DNA of 64,000 bases from Acanthosepion esculentum (GCA_964036315.1 OZ038500.1:54291925-54355924), one strand, 5' to 3'. Counted from the stretch's first letter, positions 9,340 to 21,085 are shown. Program-made: numbers and translations. Notes: generated by a model not told the origin, from the sequence alone.

Positions 9340-12300
9340 TCACACCCTGTGTCGATCTAGGGCTTCTCCTACACCCCCCCATCTCTCACTGGTTTTTCTC
9401 ATTATGAGAGACCTTGATCTAGTTTTTTTATTCTCAGTGTCCCATGTTTCATACTCCAAGTCTTTTGAAGAACTTTGATCATCCATTGATTCCTTTGACC
9501 TGCTTTCTTGTTCACCCACATAGTCATTCAAACTAGCTTCACTTTGTACTTCCTTATAATTTTGATTAGCTCTTAAGTGGTCTTCATGGGCAACTATATT
9601 TTTTACCATTTCTGCATATTAATACCATGTTGTATCCTTTTTGCATTATGAAATTCACCTTCTCTGGCTTGTTTCTATTTCTTTTGTACCATTTGTTTTC
9701 ATTAATAGAGTAAGACATGATTAATGGAGCTCTAATCTATACCTGTCCACTAATGCAGACAGACTCTCTAATCTGTCAGCATGTGGTATCGTTCTGTAAC
9801 ACAACAATAATCTTGGTAGGAAAGTTTCAATCTTTTCTTGCTGAGAAGAAAATGCTTTGAATCCCATCTTTATTGTTTGGACCATTCGTTCAGCAATTCC
9901 ATTTGATTGAGGGTGCTAAGGTGGTGTTTTATATGGGACACAGACAATCTTCCTTTATCACGAGGATAGACTTTCATCACAGAATTTGGGAGCATTATTA
10001 GTTACTACTGTTTTTGGTACTCTATTTCTAGCAAATGTTATGTGCAATATTTGCTTTACAATAATAGATTTTTTATCCTGAATTCAGAAAACAGGCAGAC
10101 AAGCATCAATCAGTATTAGACATAAACCTATCTCGTTAACTTGTGCGTGATCCATATGAATTCTAGACAATGGCTCTGTTTCCTTAGGCCAAAAGCGTAA
10201 CTTATTGTGGTGCAAATTTTTTATTTTGGCACATTTAGGACATTTGTGTACATAATTCTCTACATCTTGGGTGTGTCCCTGTCACTATGCTTCCAGTTTT
10301 ACCCGTTTTTGTATAGCGGTTAACCCACAATGCAGATCATCATGTACACTTTTAATTACATCTTTTCTACATTTTTCTGATGGTACCACTAAGTCCCCAC
10401 TACAAATTAGACAATTTTTGATTGATAGTTTGTGTCTGGTTTCTTTGTATTGTCTTTCTGCTTTTGAACAATTACACCATTTATTGTTCCTTATACTAGA
10501 TAAAAATCGTCTTAAGACTGGATCGTGTAACGTTTTCATAACTAGTCTATTCATGGGCAACACATCCGTTTCCAACCAGCGCAAAAATTCATCCTCAACT
10601 TTTTTTTATATTTTTATCATTTTGCTCCTTTTCAACTTGTAGTCGGGACAATGCGTCTACATGTGGTATCGTGTTTTCTTTCATGTATTCTATATCATAA
10701 TCAAAAACCATTAACGTCATAGCCCATCTTAATATTTTGGATGATGTAACTTTTGGCAATTCCTTCCTAGGACGGAATATGAATTCTAATGTTTTATGAT
10801 CGGACTTCAGCAAAAATTTTTTTCCTAATAAAAAGTGTCTTTCTCTGGTCATACTCAAGTGCTTCTTTTTCAATATTAGAGTAGTTCAATTCAGCTGGTG
10901 TCAATGTCCTGGAAAGATACATCACCGGGTGTCCTTCCTGAGATAAAATTGCCAATACAGACTGGCCACTCGCATCTGTAGTTAATGTAACATCCTTTTT
11001 AGGCTCAAATATTTTGACCACATTTTTTTAGATAGAGCTTCTTTTAATTTAATGAAGGCTATTTGGTGTGCATTAGTCCATTCAAATTCCTTATTCTTCT
11101 TCCGCAAGTCAGAAAACACATTAATTCTCTTAGTATATTTTGACACGAATCTGCTATAAAAATTGGCTAATCCAGAAATGATTCCAATTCTTTCTTATTA
11201 GTTGGAGAAGATACGAGGGTCATTCAATAAATAAGGTGAATTTTTCGGTATAAGGACTTCTAATACAGATAGAAGCTTACTTTTTTTTAAATTTTTCAAC
11301 GTAGTCTCCCAGCACTGTTACACACTTTTCCCATCTGTGCACAAGCTTCCGTATTCCCTCAGCGTAAAAATCTTTGGACTGATGTCTCAGCCAGTCGCTC
11401 ACAACACTTTTGACTTCATCGTCACTTTTAAACTTCGTGCCTCTCGTGAATGCTTTCAAGGGACCAAACAGGTGAAAGTCTGAAGGGGCAAGGTCTGGGC
11501 TGTAAGGGGGATGAAGGAGCAGTTCCCAGCCCAGCTCGTTGATGGTCTGCACCGTTTGGGCTGCTCTGTGAGGCCTTGCGTTGTCATGATGCAAGATGAC
11601 TCCTTCTGACTGACCCCCTGCGTTTGTCCCAACAGATAAGCTCAAAGTCCTTGCAATGTCATCCACTCACTGTCACCCTTCTGTCAGACTGAATGAGGTC
11701 ATTGACTGATTCGATCACCTCAGGAGGCCTCACCTCTGTAGGCCCCCCAGGCCTGTCTTCATCCTCAACACTGCTCCGTCCTTCTTTAAACAATTTAGCC
11801 CACTTGTAGACATTGTTTTGGCTGAAACATGTGGCACCATATACAGTTGACATTCTCCTATGAATTTCAACTGGTTTGCACCCTTCAGCAACCAAAAACT
11901 TGATAACTGACCGCTGTTCAATCCTGGAGCATGCTTCTTGGGCGGCCATCTTTGTTAATCGCCAAAACTCTCAAAGTTTTTTTTTAATCGGCAAAAGAAA
12001 TTAAATCTATGTGAAAAAGAAGTAAAACAAAAAAAAAAAGAGTAAGAGTATTAGAAGTCCTTATACCAAAAAATTCACCTTACTTATTGAATGACTCTCA
12101 TACATTTAATATTTTTGTATTAATGTCTAGTCCGGCAAAGTATCATTTTCTGAAATTTGACAACCCAAGAATTTTAATTATTTGCAATTGAATACACACT
12201 TATCTTCATTTATAATCATTCCTGCCTTCCTCAACTTATCCATTACAAATTTAGTTTTTGTTTCAGTTCTTCAGTGGCCCCAACCTAAACATACTATTCA

Positions 12301-13119
12301 GTGGGACTCTTTCTACTTTCCCCACTAACAAAATTTCCATAGTTTTTTCAAAAATCAAGCTGGCTGTCTTAATTCCAAATGGTATGTGGAACGACCGAAG
12401 TAAGTCTATGGGAGAATTTATTGTTGCGTTTTCCTTTAGTTCATCATGTATTTGAATTTGGGGGTTCACATTTTTTAAATCAATTTTCGTAAAATATTTC
12501 ATTCCTGCCAGAGAATGTAATATGTTTGCTGTTTTTGTAGTAGGGTAGGAATCCAAACGAATCTTATGATTTATGCTTACTTTGTAATCTCCGAAAAATT
12601 CTAAAATCACCTTTGGGTTTCTTAAAACCACAATAGGTGATGCCCATTTGCTACCTCCAGGTTCTACATATTAAAGAATGCCTTCTGCCACTATTTTATG
12701 CAGCTTATCAACTACCATTGGCTTTATATTAACGGGAAGTCTACGTCTTTCAAAATACGATGGATTGATATTTCTTTTTAACTTAAGGTTCACTTTATAG
12801 TTTTTTTTTTTAATGTCCCAGTTTTGGGACTTCCCGTATTCACAGCATTAAGTAAACATGTGATATTAATATTTATCAAATCAGTTCCTAAATCATGGCT
12901 TTTTATACAGTTTACAACCATAATAGTGACAGTTTTAAATATATTTTTTGTTTCAAAAGTGCCTTGAAAGGACCCTAATATTTTTATACACATTCCATCA
13001 AACTGTCTTAATCTTATTAAGCTTTTCTTTAATTTTGCTTTTGATAATTGAGAAAGCCCTTCCAGAGGGTCTATAGCTGGAGAGTTTATGTAGCAGCTGC
13101 TGACGCTACACCTTATCAA
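9340..13119 (-). mobile_element. Decayed Ty3/Gypsy retrotransposon pol region, split by a mariner
   Basis: Reading the minus strand from 13119: protease remnant ending HDLGTDLI (about 13090-12790); RT with YFTKIDLKN, FHIPFG and then KFLGCQISENDTLPD (about 12650-12105); after the mariner, the RT/RNase H connection with KELESFLG and ANFYSRFVSKY (11200-11110), EFEWTNAHQIAFIKLKEAL (about 11095-11035), RNase H LTTDASG...VMYLSRTLTPAELNY and HKTLEFIF (11020-10740); integrase zinc-finger region (10584-10285); integrase HPQSNGIAERMVQTIKMGF (about 9925-9865); and a charged C-terminus with HEDHLRANQNYKE (9609-9340). Stops and frameshifts occur throughout. No LTRs were identified at its ends. Confidence 0.85.
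11214..12100 (-). mobile_element. Internally deleted mariner inserted in the Gypsy pol
   Basis: 887 bp, flanked by TA on both sides (11212-11213 and 12101-12102). Terminal inverted repeats of about 32 bp begin CGAGGGTCATTCAATAAATA and, on the other end, TGAGAGTCATTCAATAAGTA. Minus-strand transposase halves: an N-terminal HTH part (11949-11665, IEQRSVIKFLVAEGCKPVEI) and a C-terminal catalytic part (11666-11277, HHDNARPHRA and PPYSPDLAPSDFHLF). About 0.4 kb encoding the first catalytic Asp is deleted after the LSLSVGT segment, and a frameshift lies near 11665. Insertion falls cleanly between Gypsy RT blocks. Confidence 0.9.
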
Positions 13120-13449
13120 AGGCCATTGATTTATTTAGAGTGATGGTCTTTGTGATGAACTTATTGTCTCATGCCTTACTGATTCTGTAAGTAATGGCAG
13201 GTTAGTAGAAATTAAGGAAGAAACAAGGTCTGATGGGAATTCCTCTTATTCTTACTTAATTTTTCCAAATTTTTTCCCACTTGATATGTAACTTTCTTGG
13301 CCAGAAAGTATGAATACTGTTCAGTGCTAAAAATGTTCAGAGGATTATTATTCTTGGAAGAAATGCTTAATGGTTGTACATACAAACAAGCAAGACAATA
13401 ATATAGAATCCTGTATAGAAAGTGTAAATGATTCTATCCACGAAAGGCC
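13120..13449. other. Intron, nothing recognised
   Basis: AT-rich sequence between the Gypsy remnant and a small duplicated motif. No ORF or repeat assigned. Confidence 0.4.
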
Positions 13450-14910
13450 AGGGATCAGGCCCAGATATTACACTCTGATCCTATGTAGAAAAGTAACAGT
13501 CACACACATAAACGAGCTGAATAATACAAGGTAACCAAAAAAGTTCTGTCCGTTTTTTCGTTAGCCATTGAATGAAGTTGAAATATATACGAAATGCGTG
13601 TAGCAATTGTTTTCAAATTCGGACAGCCGGAAGTACGAACATCAGACGTTATAAAAAACACGCGCACCGTGCCCGGCCATCAGTTATAAGCCGGACAGCT
13701 GTGAGAAGGATGGAAGTGTCTAGAGATCTTGTTCGGGGCTGTTTGCTTTACGACTTCAAAGTGGGCTTATCAGCAGCTGCATCAAGTCGCCGCATATGTC
13801 AAGCGTTTGGGGATAGTGCTGTGGATGAACGTACTGCAGGGCATTGGTTTCGAAAATTCAAGTCGGGAGATTTGTCTCTCCATGATGAGCCTCGCAGTGG
13901 ACGACCATAAGTCTTGAATGACAGAGACCTGAAGGCGGCCATTGAAGAGGACAGTAGTCTAACGTGTGGTGAACTTGCAAGACAGTTCAACATTTCCGAT
14001 GAAACAGTTAGACTTCACCTGCACCGCCTAGGTAAGACGTACAAACTGAGCAAATGGGTTCCGCAAACGCTGTTGGAGGTCCACAAGGGACAACGAGTGG
14101 CAGCCTGCATATCGCTGCTTTCTTGCCACCGTACCGCATCCTTATTCAATCGAGTGCTTACCAGTGATGAAAAGTGGGTTCTGTACGAAACTCACAAGTG
14201 TTCCAGACATGGGTTGTCTCCTCAGGATTCTGTCCTTCACACCACAAGACCGCCTATGCACCCACGCAAGATTATACTTTGTGTCTGGGGGACAGGTCGT
14301 CAAGTGGTTCATTATGAACTGCTACCAACGGGCCAAACGGCCACTGGAGACCTATACTCGCAGCAATTGAAACATGTGCAACAGGCATTGCGCCAGAAGG
14401 AGCCAGCACTGGTGAATCGCAAAGGTGTGCTTTTCCTCCATGACAACGCCAGGCCACATGTCACGTGAGTGGTCAGGGATACCATACAGCAACTTGGGTG
14501 GGAGACTTTGTGCCATCCACCTTATTCACCTGACCTTGCGCCATCCGATTACCACCTCTTCCACTCTCTGGATAATCATCTTCATGGGAAATCCTTCACC
14601 AATGAAGCAGACTTGTGCAAAGCCCCCACAGACTTTTTTTGCGTCAAATGAGTTCTACCGCAAGGGCATTGAACAGCTGGAGACATGTTGGCAGAAGGTG
14701 CTGGATGCCGATGGCAATTACTTCGAAGACTAAATATAAGTTACACATACTGTGAAGCGTTTTCTTTTTTTCCTTTAAAAAACGGACAGAACTTTTTTGG
14801 TTACCTTTTAGTATAGATCTATAGGTTGGAGATCAGACACAGATACTACACTCTGATCCAAGATAGTATAGTATAATGGTCATGCATAAAAAAAGGCTGA
14901 ATTATAGCAT
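13450..14910 (+). repeat. Duplicated U2-like motif flanking a mariner
   Basis: The unit GATCAG-CAGATAYTACACTCTGATCC followed by ...GTCA...CATAAA...GCTGAAT occurs at about 13452-13522 and again at 14828-14900, on either side of the mariner at 13527-14808. AGATACTACACTCTGATC matches the reverse complement of U2 snRNA positions covering the branch-pairing region at nearly every base, so these may be distant U2-headed fragments. Evidence is weaker than at 2485-2728. Confidence 0.4.
13527..14808 (+). mobile_element. Full-length but inactivated mariner (Hsmar1/SETMAR-like)
   Basis: 1282 bp with TA duplications at 13525-13526 and 14809-14810 and inverted repeats starting AAGGTAACCAAAAAAGTTCT at both ends. 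Transposase reads from about 13710 (MEVSRDLVRGCLLYDF, HTH, GHWFRKFKSGD, HDEPRSGRP) through a TAA near 13908, then a second HTH, LTSDEKWVLY with the first catalytic Asp (about 14160), HDNARPHVT (about 14445), a TGA at 14466-14468, PPYSPDLAPSDYHLF (about 14517) and a frameshift near 14635 before the C-terminus ending NYFED. It is close to the mariner standard length, so only point damage inactivated it. Confidence 0.95.
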
Positions 14911-15727
14911 AATTTTAATAAGGGCCAGTGGATCTTGCAGTTTAGTCATACATAAAAACTAGTTGTTTAATACTACTAGCTTAATAGCTGTCCTATCAGG
15001 TGGCATTTAAACTAGCTCCTGTGGAGGGCTCTTGATTAGACCCTTATCATAATAGAGAGGAGTAGATGCAATAGGTAACAATAAACTACAGAACTCAAAA
15101 TTGATTGCTGCATTTGAATATTGCATTAATATCTAAGCTTACTTTTTAAAAGTTCAACAATAATTCTTCTGCTGCCACTTTAAAGACAATTTGATGTACA
15201 TAGGTCCTTACTTTCTGTACAAACAATTATTTTTATTTCATGGGTGACTTTCACTAGATTTCGCAATTAATTTTGATTATTCCCAAATTTATTTCCAAGT
15301 TATAAAAATTGTTATCGTACAAAAAAATTTCACAAATAATCACATAAAAAAACCACAGAAAACAATCACAGCAATGAAAACTTGGGAATCCAAAATTTCA
15401 CGATTGCAGGTATGGATTTTGCCCAGAATGTTTTAAATTTGCTCACTGAGTTGGCCTGATTCCAATATGGTATGATATATTGGGTTACGGTCCCTAGGAG
15501 GAAAGTTAAAAATGTGTGACACAGTGACATTCGCATTTATTATATTGATAGATCATTATATTCCAATTCTTATATCTTCTCAAATGTTTCCTTGTTTAGA
15601 CAATGAAAGATACAGTCAAATTGTAATATATTTATATTTTATTTTTCCTTTCTAGATTTTTACCTGATTGCTAATATGTGAACAAAATCAGATAAACACT
15701 TGTTTTAACAATAAATTATTTTTTCAG
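14911..15727. other. Tetraspanin intron, nothing recognised
   Basis: AT-rich sequence with no domain-bearing ORF or repeat identified. Confidence 0.45.
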
Positions 15728-15775
15728 GGTCATTTCCCCAAACTGTCCTGCGGCTATAATGTTCGACGTAACCTG
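15728..15775 (+). CDS. TSPAN15: TSPAN15-like tetraspanin, CGY micro-exon
   Basis: A 16-codon exon (GHFPKLSCGYNVRRNL) between a T-rich CAG acceptor and CTG|GTAAGT, phase 0. It supplies the seventh loop cysteine in the conserved CGY motif. The distance from PPSCC to CGY across the splice matches TSPAN15 residue for residue. Its small size makes it easy to miss in automated annotation. Confidence 0.8.
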
Positions 15776-15855
15776 GTAAGTGATGAATATATATCTGTAT
15801 TTTCACCTTTGTCTTCTATGAGACAACTTAGTGCAGTGGGAAGGTACATTCTACA

Positions 15856-16358
15856 TGAAGATTTCCAACAGTTGAAAGATCCTATTATAATTGTGCATGT
15901 CCTTCGCCCCTATTTGTTAGTTTGCACGTCCATTACACCCTGCCAATACGTTGTAATAGTGAGTTCAATCTCTGGGCCGGGTAGTGCAGACTTATACTCA
16001 GTAGAAACAGGGTGGGTGATAATTGAGCAGCACTAATTAAGAACTAGAAGAGATATTCCTGCAAATGGTCAATGGGACAAGAACAATCCAAGAGATTAAA
16101 TAAAGGGTTCAGTTCAAAATTCTCTGAAGATTGCCCAGTTCAACAAGCACCTGGTGAAGGCCATAGGATACAACAGTTGAAAGAACCTATTATAATTTTG
16201 CATGTCCTTCGCCCCCATTGGTTAGTTTGCACATCCATTACACCCTGCCAATACGTCATAAATAGTGGGCTATTCCATTATGATCATGTGGAAAGAGAGG
16301 AAAAACCACTACTTGGTTTCAGTGAGAAAACGAAAGAAAGATAAAAGTGGAGAGAGAA
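15856..16358 (-). mobile_element. Two tandem bodies of the U2-headed SINE
   Basis: 15868-15960 and 16178-16358 share CCTATTATAATTxTGCATGTCC, TTAGTTTGCAC and CATTACACCCTGCCAATACG with 2490-2560. Both are preceded by CAACAGTTGAAAGA (15857 and 16171), indicating a local duplication of about 310 bp. The second copy continues, after the insertion at 16363-16833, into its U2 head. Confidence 0.7.
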
Positions 16359-16837
16359 TTAACCTTTACCACGCTAATTTATTTCTAGAATCATTTCCCC
16401 TGCCACTGCACTTTTTTTTTGAGGGTGCAAAAACATGAATACCTGTTTTAAAATTGTTATAACTTTCTTTGTATTGTGCATATAGATGTTAATATTTGTA
16501 TACTAATAAAAGAATGGATGAGTAATGTTTTGATGTAATTCATTACGTTTTGTATGCATGTTTTGTTGGATATTGATGTGGCCATTTTTGTTTGCAAAAA
16601 AAATTATCGGTGTTACACCTTGTGTAGAGTCTAGAAGAATTCAAAATGCCATCGGAAAACGAAAGCTTAGTCTTATCCCAAAGCAGTAGTAATCGATTTC
16701 CAGCTTAAAATACTGGAAATAACAGTTGACAAGTGTTTATTTATAGCAACCATCTTAAGGTGATAGAATGCAACTAGAGTAGCAAAGGGAGACAATTCTA
16801 TGGCGACTATTGTCACCTACAGTGTGGTAATGGTTAA
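16359..16837. mobile_element. piggyBac-like MITE with TTAA duplication
   Basis: TTAA lies at 16359-16362 and 16834-16837. Imperfect inverted ends read CCTTTACCACGCT and, from the other side, CCATTACCACACT. It interrupts a U2-headed SINE exactly between body and head, since the uninterrupted arrangement is visible at 2640-2728. There is no transposase. TTAA target choice is the piggyBac hallmark; the ends lack the usual CCC start, so the family is tentative. Confidence 0.65.
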
Positions 16838-16890
16838 ATTAAGCTGATAAGAACAGATACAACATTATGATCTTAGTCAAATTGCTGAGT
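16838..16890 (-). mobile_element. U2 snRNA-derived SINE head, second copy
   Basis: Minus strand GACTAAGATCATAATGTTGT then ATCTGTTCTTATCAGCTTAA matches U2 with a few substitutions and the same junction AGCTTAA as the copy at 2668. It completes the SINE interrupted by the TTAA element. Confidence 0.65.
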
Positions 16891-17974
16891 ATTGATGGAG
16901 ACTGTGATAATGTGCCATTTTTCAAATACACAATATCGATGAATGGAAACCGAGTAAGTTAATCGCCAAAAATCCAGTTACCGTAAATAAAATAACATTG
17001 TATGTTGGATTATTTTAAAATTATTATTAAGAGAAATGTTCATAAGACGTGTATTTGAATTGTTGTAACAACAACAACAACAAATATGAGGATAATAGTC
17101 TGAATGTAAATGATATATGTAATGATAAATCCTCATCCCAGAAATTCAGAGAGTGAGACAATCTTTTTGTTGGCCCTGTAAAAGGAAGGATAAGATTTAA
17201 TATTGCAGTAATTTTTAGGAGAGACATAAACATTGATCTTGTTTTTTTGTGTTGCTATTATAATATTTTGGTTAATCAATTCTACAGCCCTCTTTTGTTG
17301 TGCACAGACGATGCCTTCTATAATTTTGAAGAGTCATTATCATTCCAAGAATGATTCAGATTATTGATTTACTCATAGTTCTTTGTGTTATGATAACATT
17401 TTGCCTCTAAAGCGTTCTTCTGTTGTCCAACCTGCACAATGACACTGTTTGACAGGGCAAGTTTTCAGCTACAAAACAATAACTTTACAGATTGCATCAC
17501 TAGTTATGCATTTTGCACAAGTGCCTGCATGTTGCGCCTCATAAAAATCTGCGCCCACAGAGGCAAGCCTCATTTTCACAGTCGTAATGATGGCAACATT
17601 ATCAGGACAATATTGTCCATATAGTTTATCCGTCATTAACTGTAAGAGATGAAAGATGGAGGGACCAAATCCAGACTATGCCATAGTACCATGCAATATT
17701 TCAGTTGCAAAACTATTTTCCAATTTATCCCCACCAGCACCTCATATAAATCCTTTCATTAACCCTAGGAGATGAAAAGTGACTGGACCAAATCCAGACT
17801 ATCAGGTAGATAAGGGAGGAAGGTTGAACCTCTACTGTATGTTGGAAGTTTTCAGTTACAAAACTATTTTTCAACATTGATATTGGCAGCAATGAACAAG
17901 CGCCTGCATCTTGCACCTCATAAAAATCTGTGCCAACAGAAGCAAGCCTCTTTGTCACAGTTTGTTATATAGGA

Positions 17975-18345
17975 ATCAAGTGTCACTGCTGACACTTGTG
18001 TTTGAATGTAGATCGCAAGTGAACAAACACAGGCGATCTCATTATCGAATTAGGTAGATCACGTGTCCGTGGCGGAAATGCGTATATAGAGGAAGTCCCG
18101 TGACGTATGATGTGTTCACTCTCCTCTATCTTCTGTTACTAGTCAGACCACTATTCTATTCTCTCTTCTCTTCTCACTATATAAACGTCCTGGGTACGAC
18201 GTTAAACTGCATCCAACAGCAAGGCCTCTGATCAGGAGGTTTCGAGGAAGCGTGGAACCACGTCTTAATTGCTGGTGTTCCCAGGTCCACCCAGACCCGG
18301 GGTGGTAGCACCTGTTGGGGTCCCAGCTATGGGCAAATAGTGAAC
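17975..18345 (+). repeat. GCGTGGAACCAC-family repeat copy 2 with promoter-like 5' part
   Basis: Begins at a perfect 9-bp-arm palindrome CAAGTGTCActgcTGACACTTG (17977-17998). TATA-like boxes GCGTATATAGAGG (about 18079) and CTATATAAACG (about 18177) follow, then the segment shared with 4459-4560. The TG start and TATA boxes resemble an LTR, but no matching CA end or target duplication was found. Confidence 0.5.
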
Positions 18346-18359
18346 TTCCAGGTCTTTCC

Positions 18360-18545
18360 CACGTCCTAGGTATGACGACAAACTACATCCGCGTCCTGGA
18401 TATGATGACAAACTACATCCGCGTCCTGGGTATGATGACAAACTACATCCGCGTCCTGGGTATGACGACAAACTACATCCGCATTCTGGGTATGATGACA
18501 AACTACATCCACGTCCTGGGTATGACGATAAACTACATCCACATA
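18360..18545 (+). repeat. 30-bp minisatellite, 6 copies
   Basis: Unit contains GTCCTGGGTATGATGACAAA then CTACATCC; copies alternate TGATGACA/TGACGACA. Being a multiple of three, it makes open decapeptide-repeat frames on both strands, which are artefacts. Confidence 0.95.
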
Positions 18546-18604
18546 TTTGATAAATATTATCAACAAAATAATTGCTTTTTATAAAGATCACAAAAGACCA
18601 GAAT

Positions 18605-18856
18605 GAAAATGAAAAAATATTATTACCAGCTCTACGTTTTTGAAAAAATATTATTACCAGCTCTACGTTTTTGAAAAAATATTATTACCAGCTCTACGTT
18701 TTTGAAAAAATATTATTACCAGCTATACGTTTTTGAAAAGATATTATTGCCAGATATACATTTTTGAAAAAATAATATTACCAACTATACTTTTTGGAAA
18801 AAACGTTTTCAGCATTAAATGGCCCAACGAAGGTCGATATGCTGGTTAAATAAACA

Positions 18857-18896
<40 letters not shown>

Positions 18897-18897
18897 C
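18605..18897 (+). repeat. 31-bp minisatellite followed by (TCTA)n tail
   Basis: Six decaying copies of GAAAAAATATTATTACCAGC plus TCTACGTTTTT (18612-18795), then GGTCGATATGCTGGTTAAAT and ten TCTA repeats (18857-18897). The tetranucleotide tail is typical of a retroposed 3' end. Confidence 0.85.
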
Positions 18898-19360
18898 ACT
18901 ATATAAAGTACTATTACTATGAGTATTAGCCAAAGATGTCTGACCAGTATTGGTCAACGGGGTATTATAATTGGTATCTGCAATTACAAAGACTCTATGT
19001 TGGCATAGATGAAGTATACAGCAAGTGTATGTTGACATCATAAAAGTGGCAAGAAAGGGTCGTTTTGATGACATAACATAGTCAGAGATTTGCATTATTG
19101 TCAGGAAAATGTCGTTCATATCGTCCATCCTTCATTAACCATAAAAGATGAAAAATGACGGGACCAAATCCAGACAATGCGGTGTGTAATGGAGGAAGTT
19201 TCAACTTCTGCCATAGCATCATGCAATTTTTCAGTTGCAAAACTATTTTTCAACATTGCCGTTGGTAGCAATGAACAAGTGCACGCATGCTGCACCTCAT
19301 AAACATCTGCGCTAATAGAGACAATCTACTCTTTCACAATGGCAATGATTGCATCAATGT

Positions 19361-19904
19361 CAGGAATATGTAGTTGTAGCATTTTGTCTGACAATTGCAA
19401 TTATCAACACCTGCCTAACTTGTGTTTTATTATTTATTGTGCTGTGGTAAACAGTCACATAGAAGCAAGCGAGCCAGAGTGGCTTGCATCTGGTGCAAAG
19501 GAAAATAAGTTCCTTACCTCAACATGCGGCATGTGGCATCAGCATTTTGCTCCTTGAAAATGGCATTACTTTCCTATCTAACTATTCTAGCTGTATGTGC
19601 TGTAACGGGTTTTTCTTTTGTACAGTTTGGCATGGTTCAACCAATAGCAAGTTGTATGCTGATTGGTCGGACTGGAGGAGGCTATTTGCCTGGGTAACTG
19701 AGAACAAAAGCGAAGAATGCAGATTGGTTGGTCAGCCACAGTGTTGGCCTGATAAAAGAGGGCTGAAGCAGTGAGAAGGCAGAACGGTTTTGCATTGAAG
19801 TGTGTGGAATGCAAGAACGGCGGATTGAACAAGTGGTATCTTGTATTGTATAAATGACATCCGAGGAATAGAGACTCATTTAACTACACCCTCTAAATAG
19901 AATT
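19361..19904. other. Tetraspanin intron, nothing recognised
   Basis: Less AT-rich than its surroundings, but no domain-bearing ORF or known repeat is seen. Confidence 0.4.
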
Positions 19905-20055
19905 TACCTGTGTATAGTGTAACTGGTCCCCAAAAATGTATGATTTTTGAACCTCTTCAAAAAAAAATTACCTGTGTATAGTGTGAAATCCTATTTTTTA
20001 ATTTTTAAAAGGTTAATCATCAAAACTCACACTATACTCAACTATATACTGTATT
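19905..20055. mobile_element. MITE remnant (GTATAGTGTGA family)
   Basis: AACTCACACTATACT at the right end and AACCTCTTCAAAAAAA with TTACCTGTGTATAGTGT internally match the element at 25123-25521. The left end is lost. Confidence 0.55.
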
Positions 20056-20251
20056 GCTCTGTCTTTGATATTGAGCACTCTTCACTTATAAATATGGCTA
20101 ATTTAAAATAATATATATTGAATAAATTACAGATATTATGCTTGCTAATTTTTAATAAAATCATTTCATACTCACAAATAACCTTCCGTGTATTGCTGTT
20201 AAAGGATGAGAGAAATGGGCTATAGCTGTTTAAATTTCTTTTATTTTCATT

Positions 20252-20296
20252 TCCCAACTACTTTTGATCTTCTTCCAAGATCATCTTCAGGGGTGC
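20252..20296 (-). ncRNA. Degenerate hammerhead-like motif
   Basis: Minus strand: CACCC, CTGAAGA, a strong stem GATCTT/AAGATC, then AAAA where GAAA is expected, then GTAG and TTGGG. Flanking CCC/GGG gives stem I. The G12-to-A change should abolish cleavage. Closely related to 57056-57097. Confidence 0.35.
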
Positions 20297-20794
20297 AAGT
20301 AGTACAAAACTATATGTTGTTTATTAGTATAAGTATTTATATAAAGTTATGCGTTTATTAGTACAAGTATTTATACAAAATTATGTGTGTTTATACAAAG
20401 TTATGCATTTTAATGTAATTTTTTCATTATGCTTTTAAATGCAAAACAGTTGACAGTATGCGGAACATTCATTAGAACATGAAAAAGTTATCATTTATGG
20501 AATTTTTTTCCTGTTATAATGTCATGGTCATGTGCGCATTAAAGTGAGAAAAAGTAAAAATTACGATAATGGATAACAATGCATAACTTTGTATAAGTAC
20601 TTGTACTAATGAACAACATATAGTTTTGTACAATGTAAATGATAATAACTCCTGATCCCAGACATTCAGAATTTGGAGATGTACACTGAATTAAAAAGAA
20701 ATAAGAACGTTTTTAGTACATTTCTCTCATTATTTAAAAAAATGATTATCTATAATTTTAGAGAAAATGTTTATTAAGCTTGTGTTATTTTGAT

Positions 20795-21085
20795 GTGACA
20801 ATCCTATTATAGTTGTGCTTGTCCCTCCCTTTGTTAGTTCAGATGACCGTTACGCCCTGCCAATATCTCATAAATAATAGACTATTCTGTTTTGATCACA
20901 GGTGAAAAAGTGAAAAGGACACTATTTGGTTTCAGTGAGAAAAAGAAAGAATGAAAGAAAGAAGGCAATGATAGAAGTGTTTAACATTTCCTGCCAATAC
21001 CTCATAAATAATGGACTATTCCGTTTTGATCATGTGGAAAGAGGGGGAAAGACACTACTTGGTTTCAGTGAGAAAAAAAGAAAAG
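20795..21085 (-). mobile_element. Two U2-SINE bodies in tandem, heads missing
   Basis: 20805-20985 matches the body at 2490-2660. 20985-21085 is a second partial copy sharing CTGCCAATACCTCATAAATA and GGTTTCAGTGAGAAAAA. No U2 head is present. Confidence 0.6.

Larger units (their letters stand above)
17440..19360 (+). repeat. About 260-bp repeat units, array split by another element
   Basis: Three units at 17440-17700, 17701-17960 and about 19120-19360 share GACCAAATCCAGAC, TTTTCAGTTGCAAAACTA, CAATGAACAAG..C.TGCA and CACCTCATAAA.ATCTG. Units 1 and 2 are in tandem. The segment 17975-18900 lies between units 2 and 3. Confidence 0.75.

Noticed and set aside
17975..18345. LTR
   Set aside because: TG start and TATA boxes fit, but there is no CA end or target duplication, and the shared copy at 4459 lacks the 5' part. 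Listed only as a repeat.
18265..18591. Decapeptide-repeat protein (CSLSSYPGRG-type)
   Set aside because: A 30-bp non-coding minisatellite stays open on both strands because its unit length is a multiple of three. It is inside an intron repeat.
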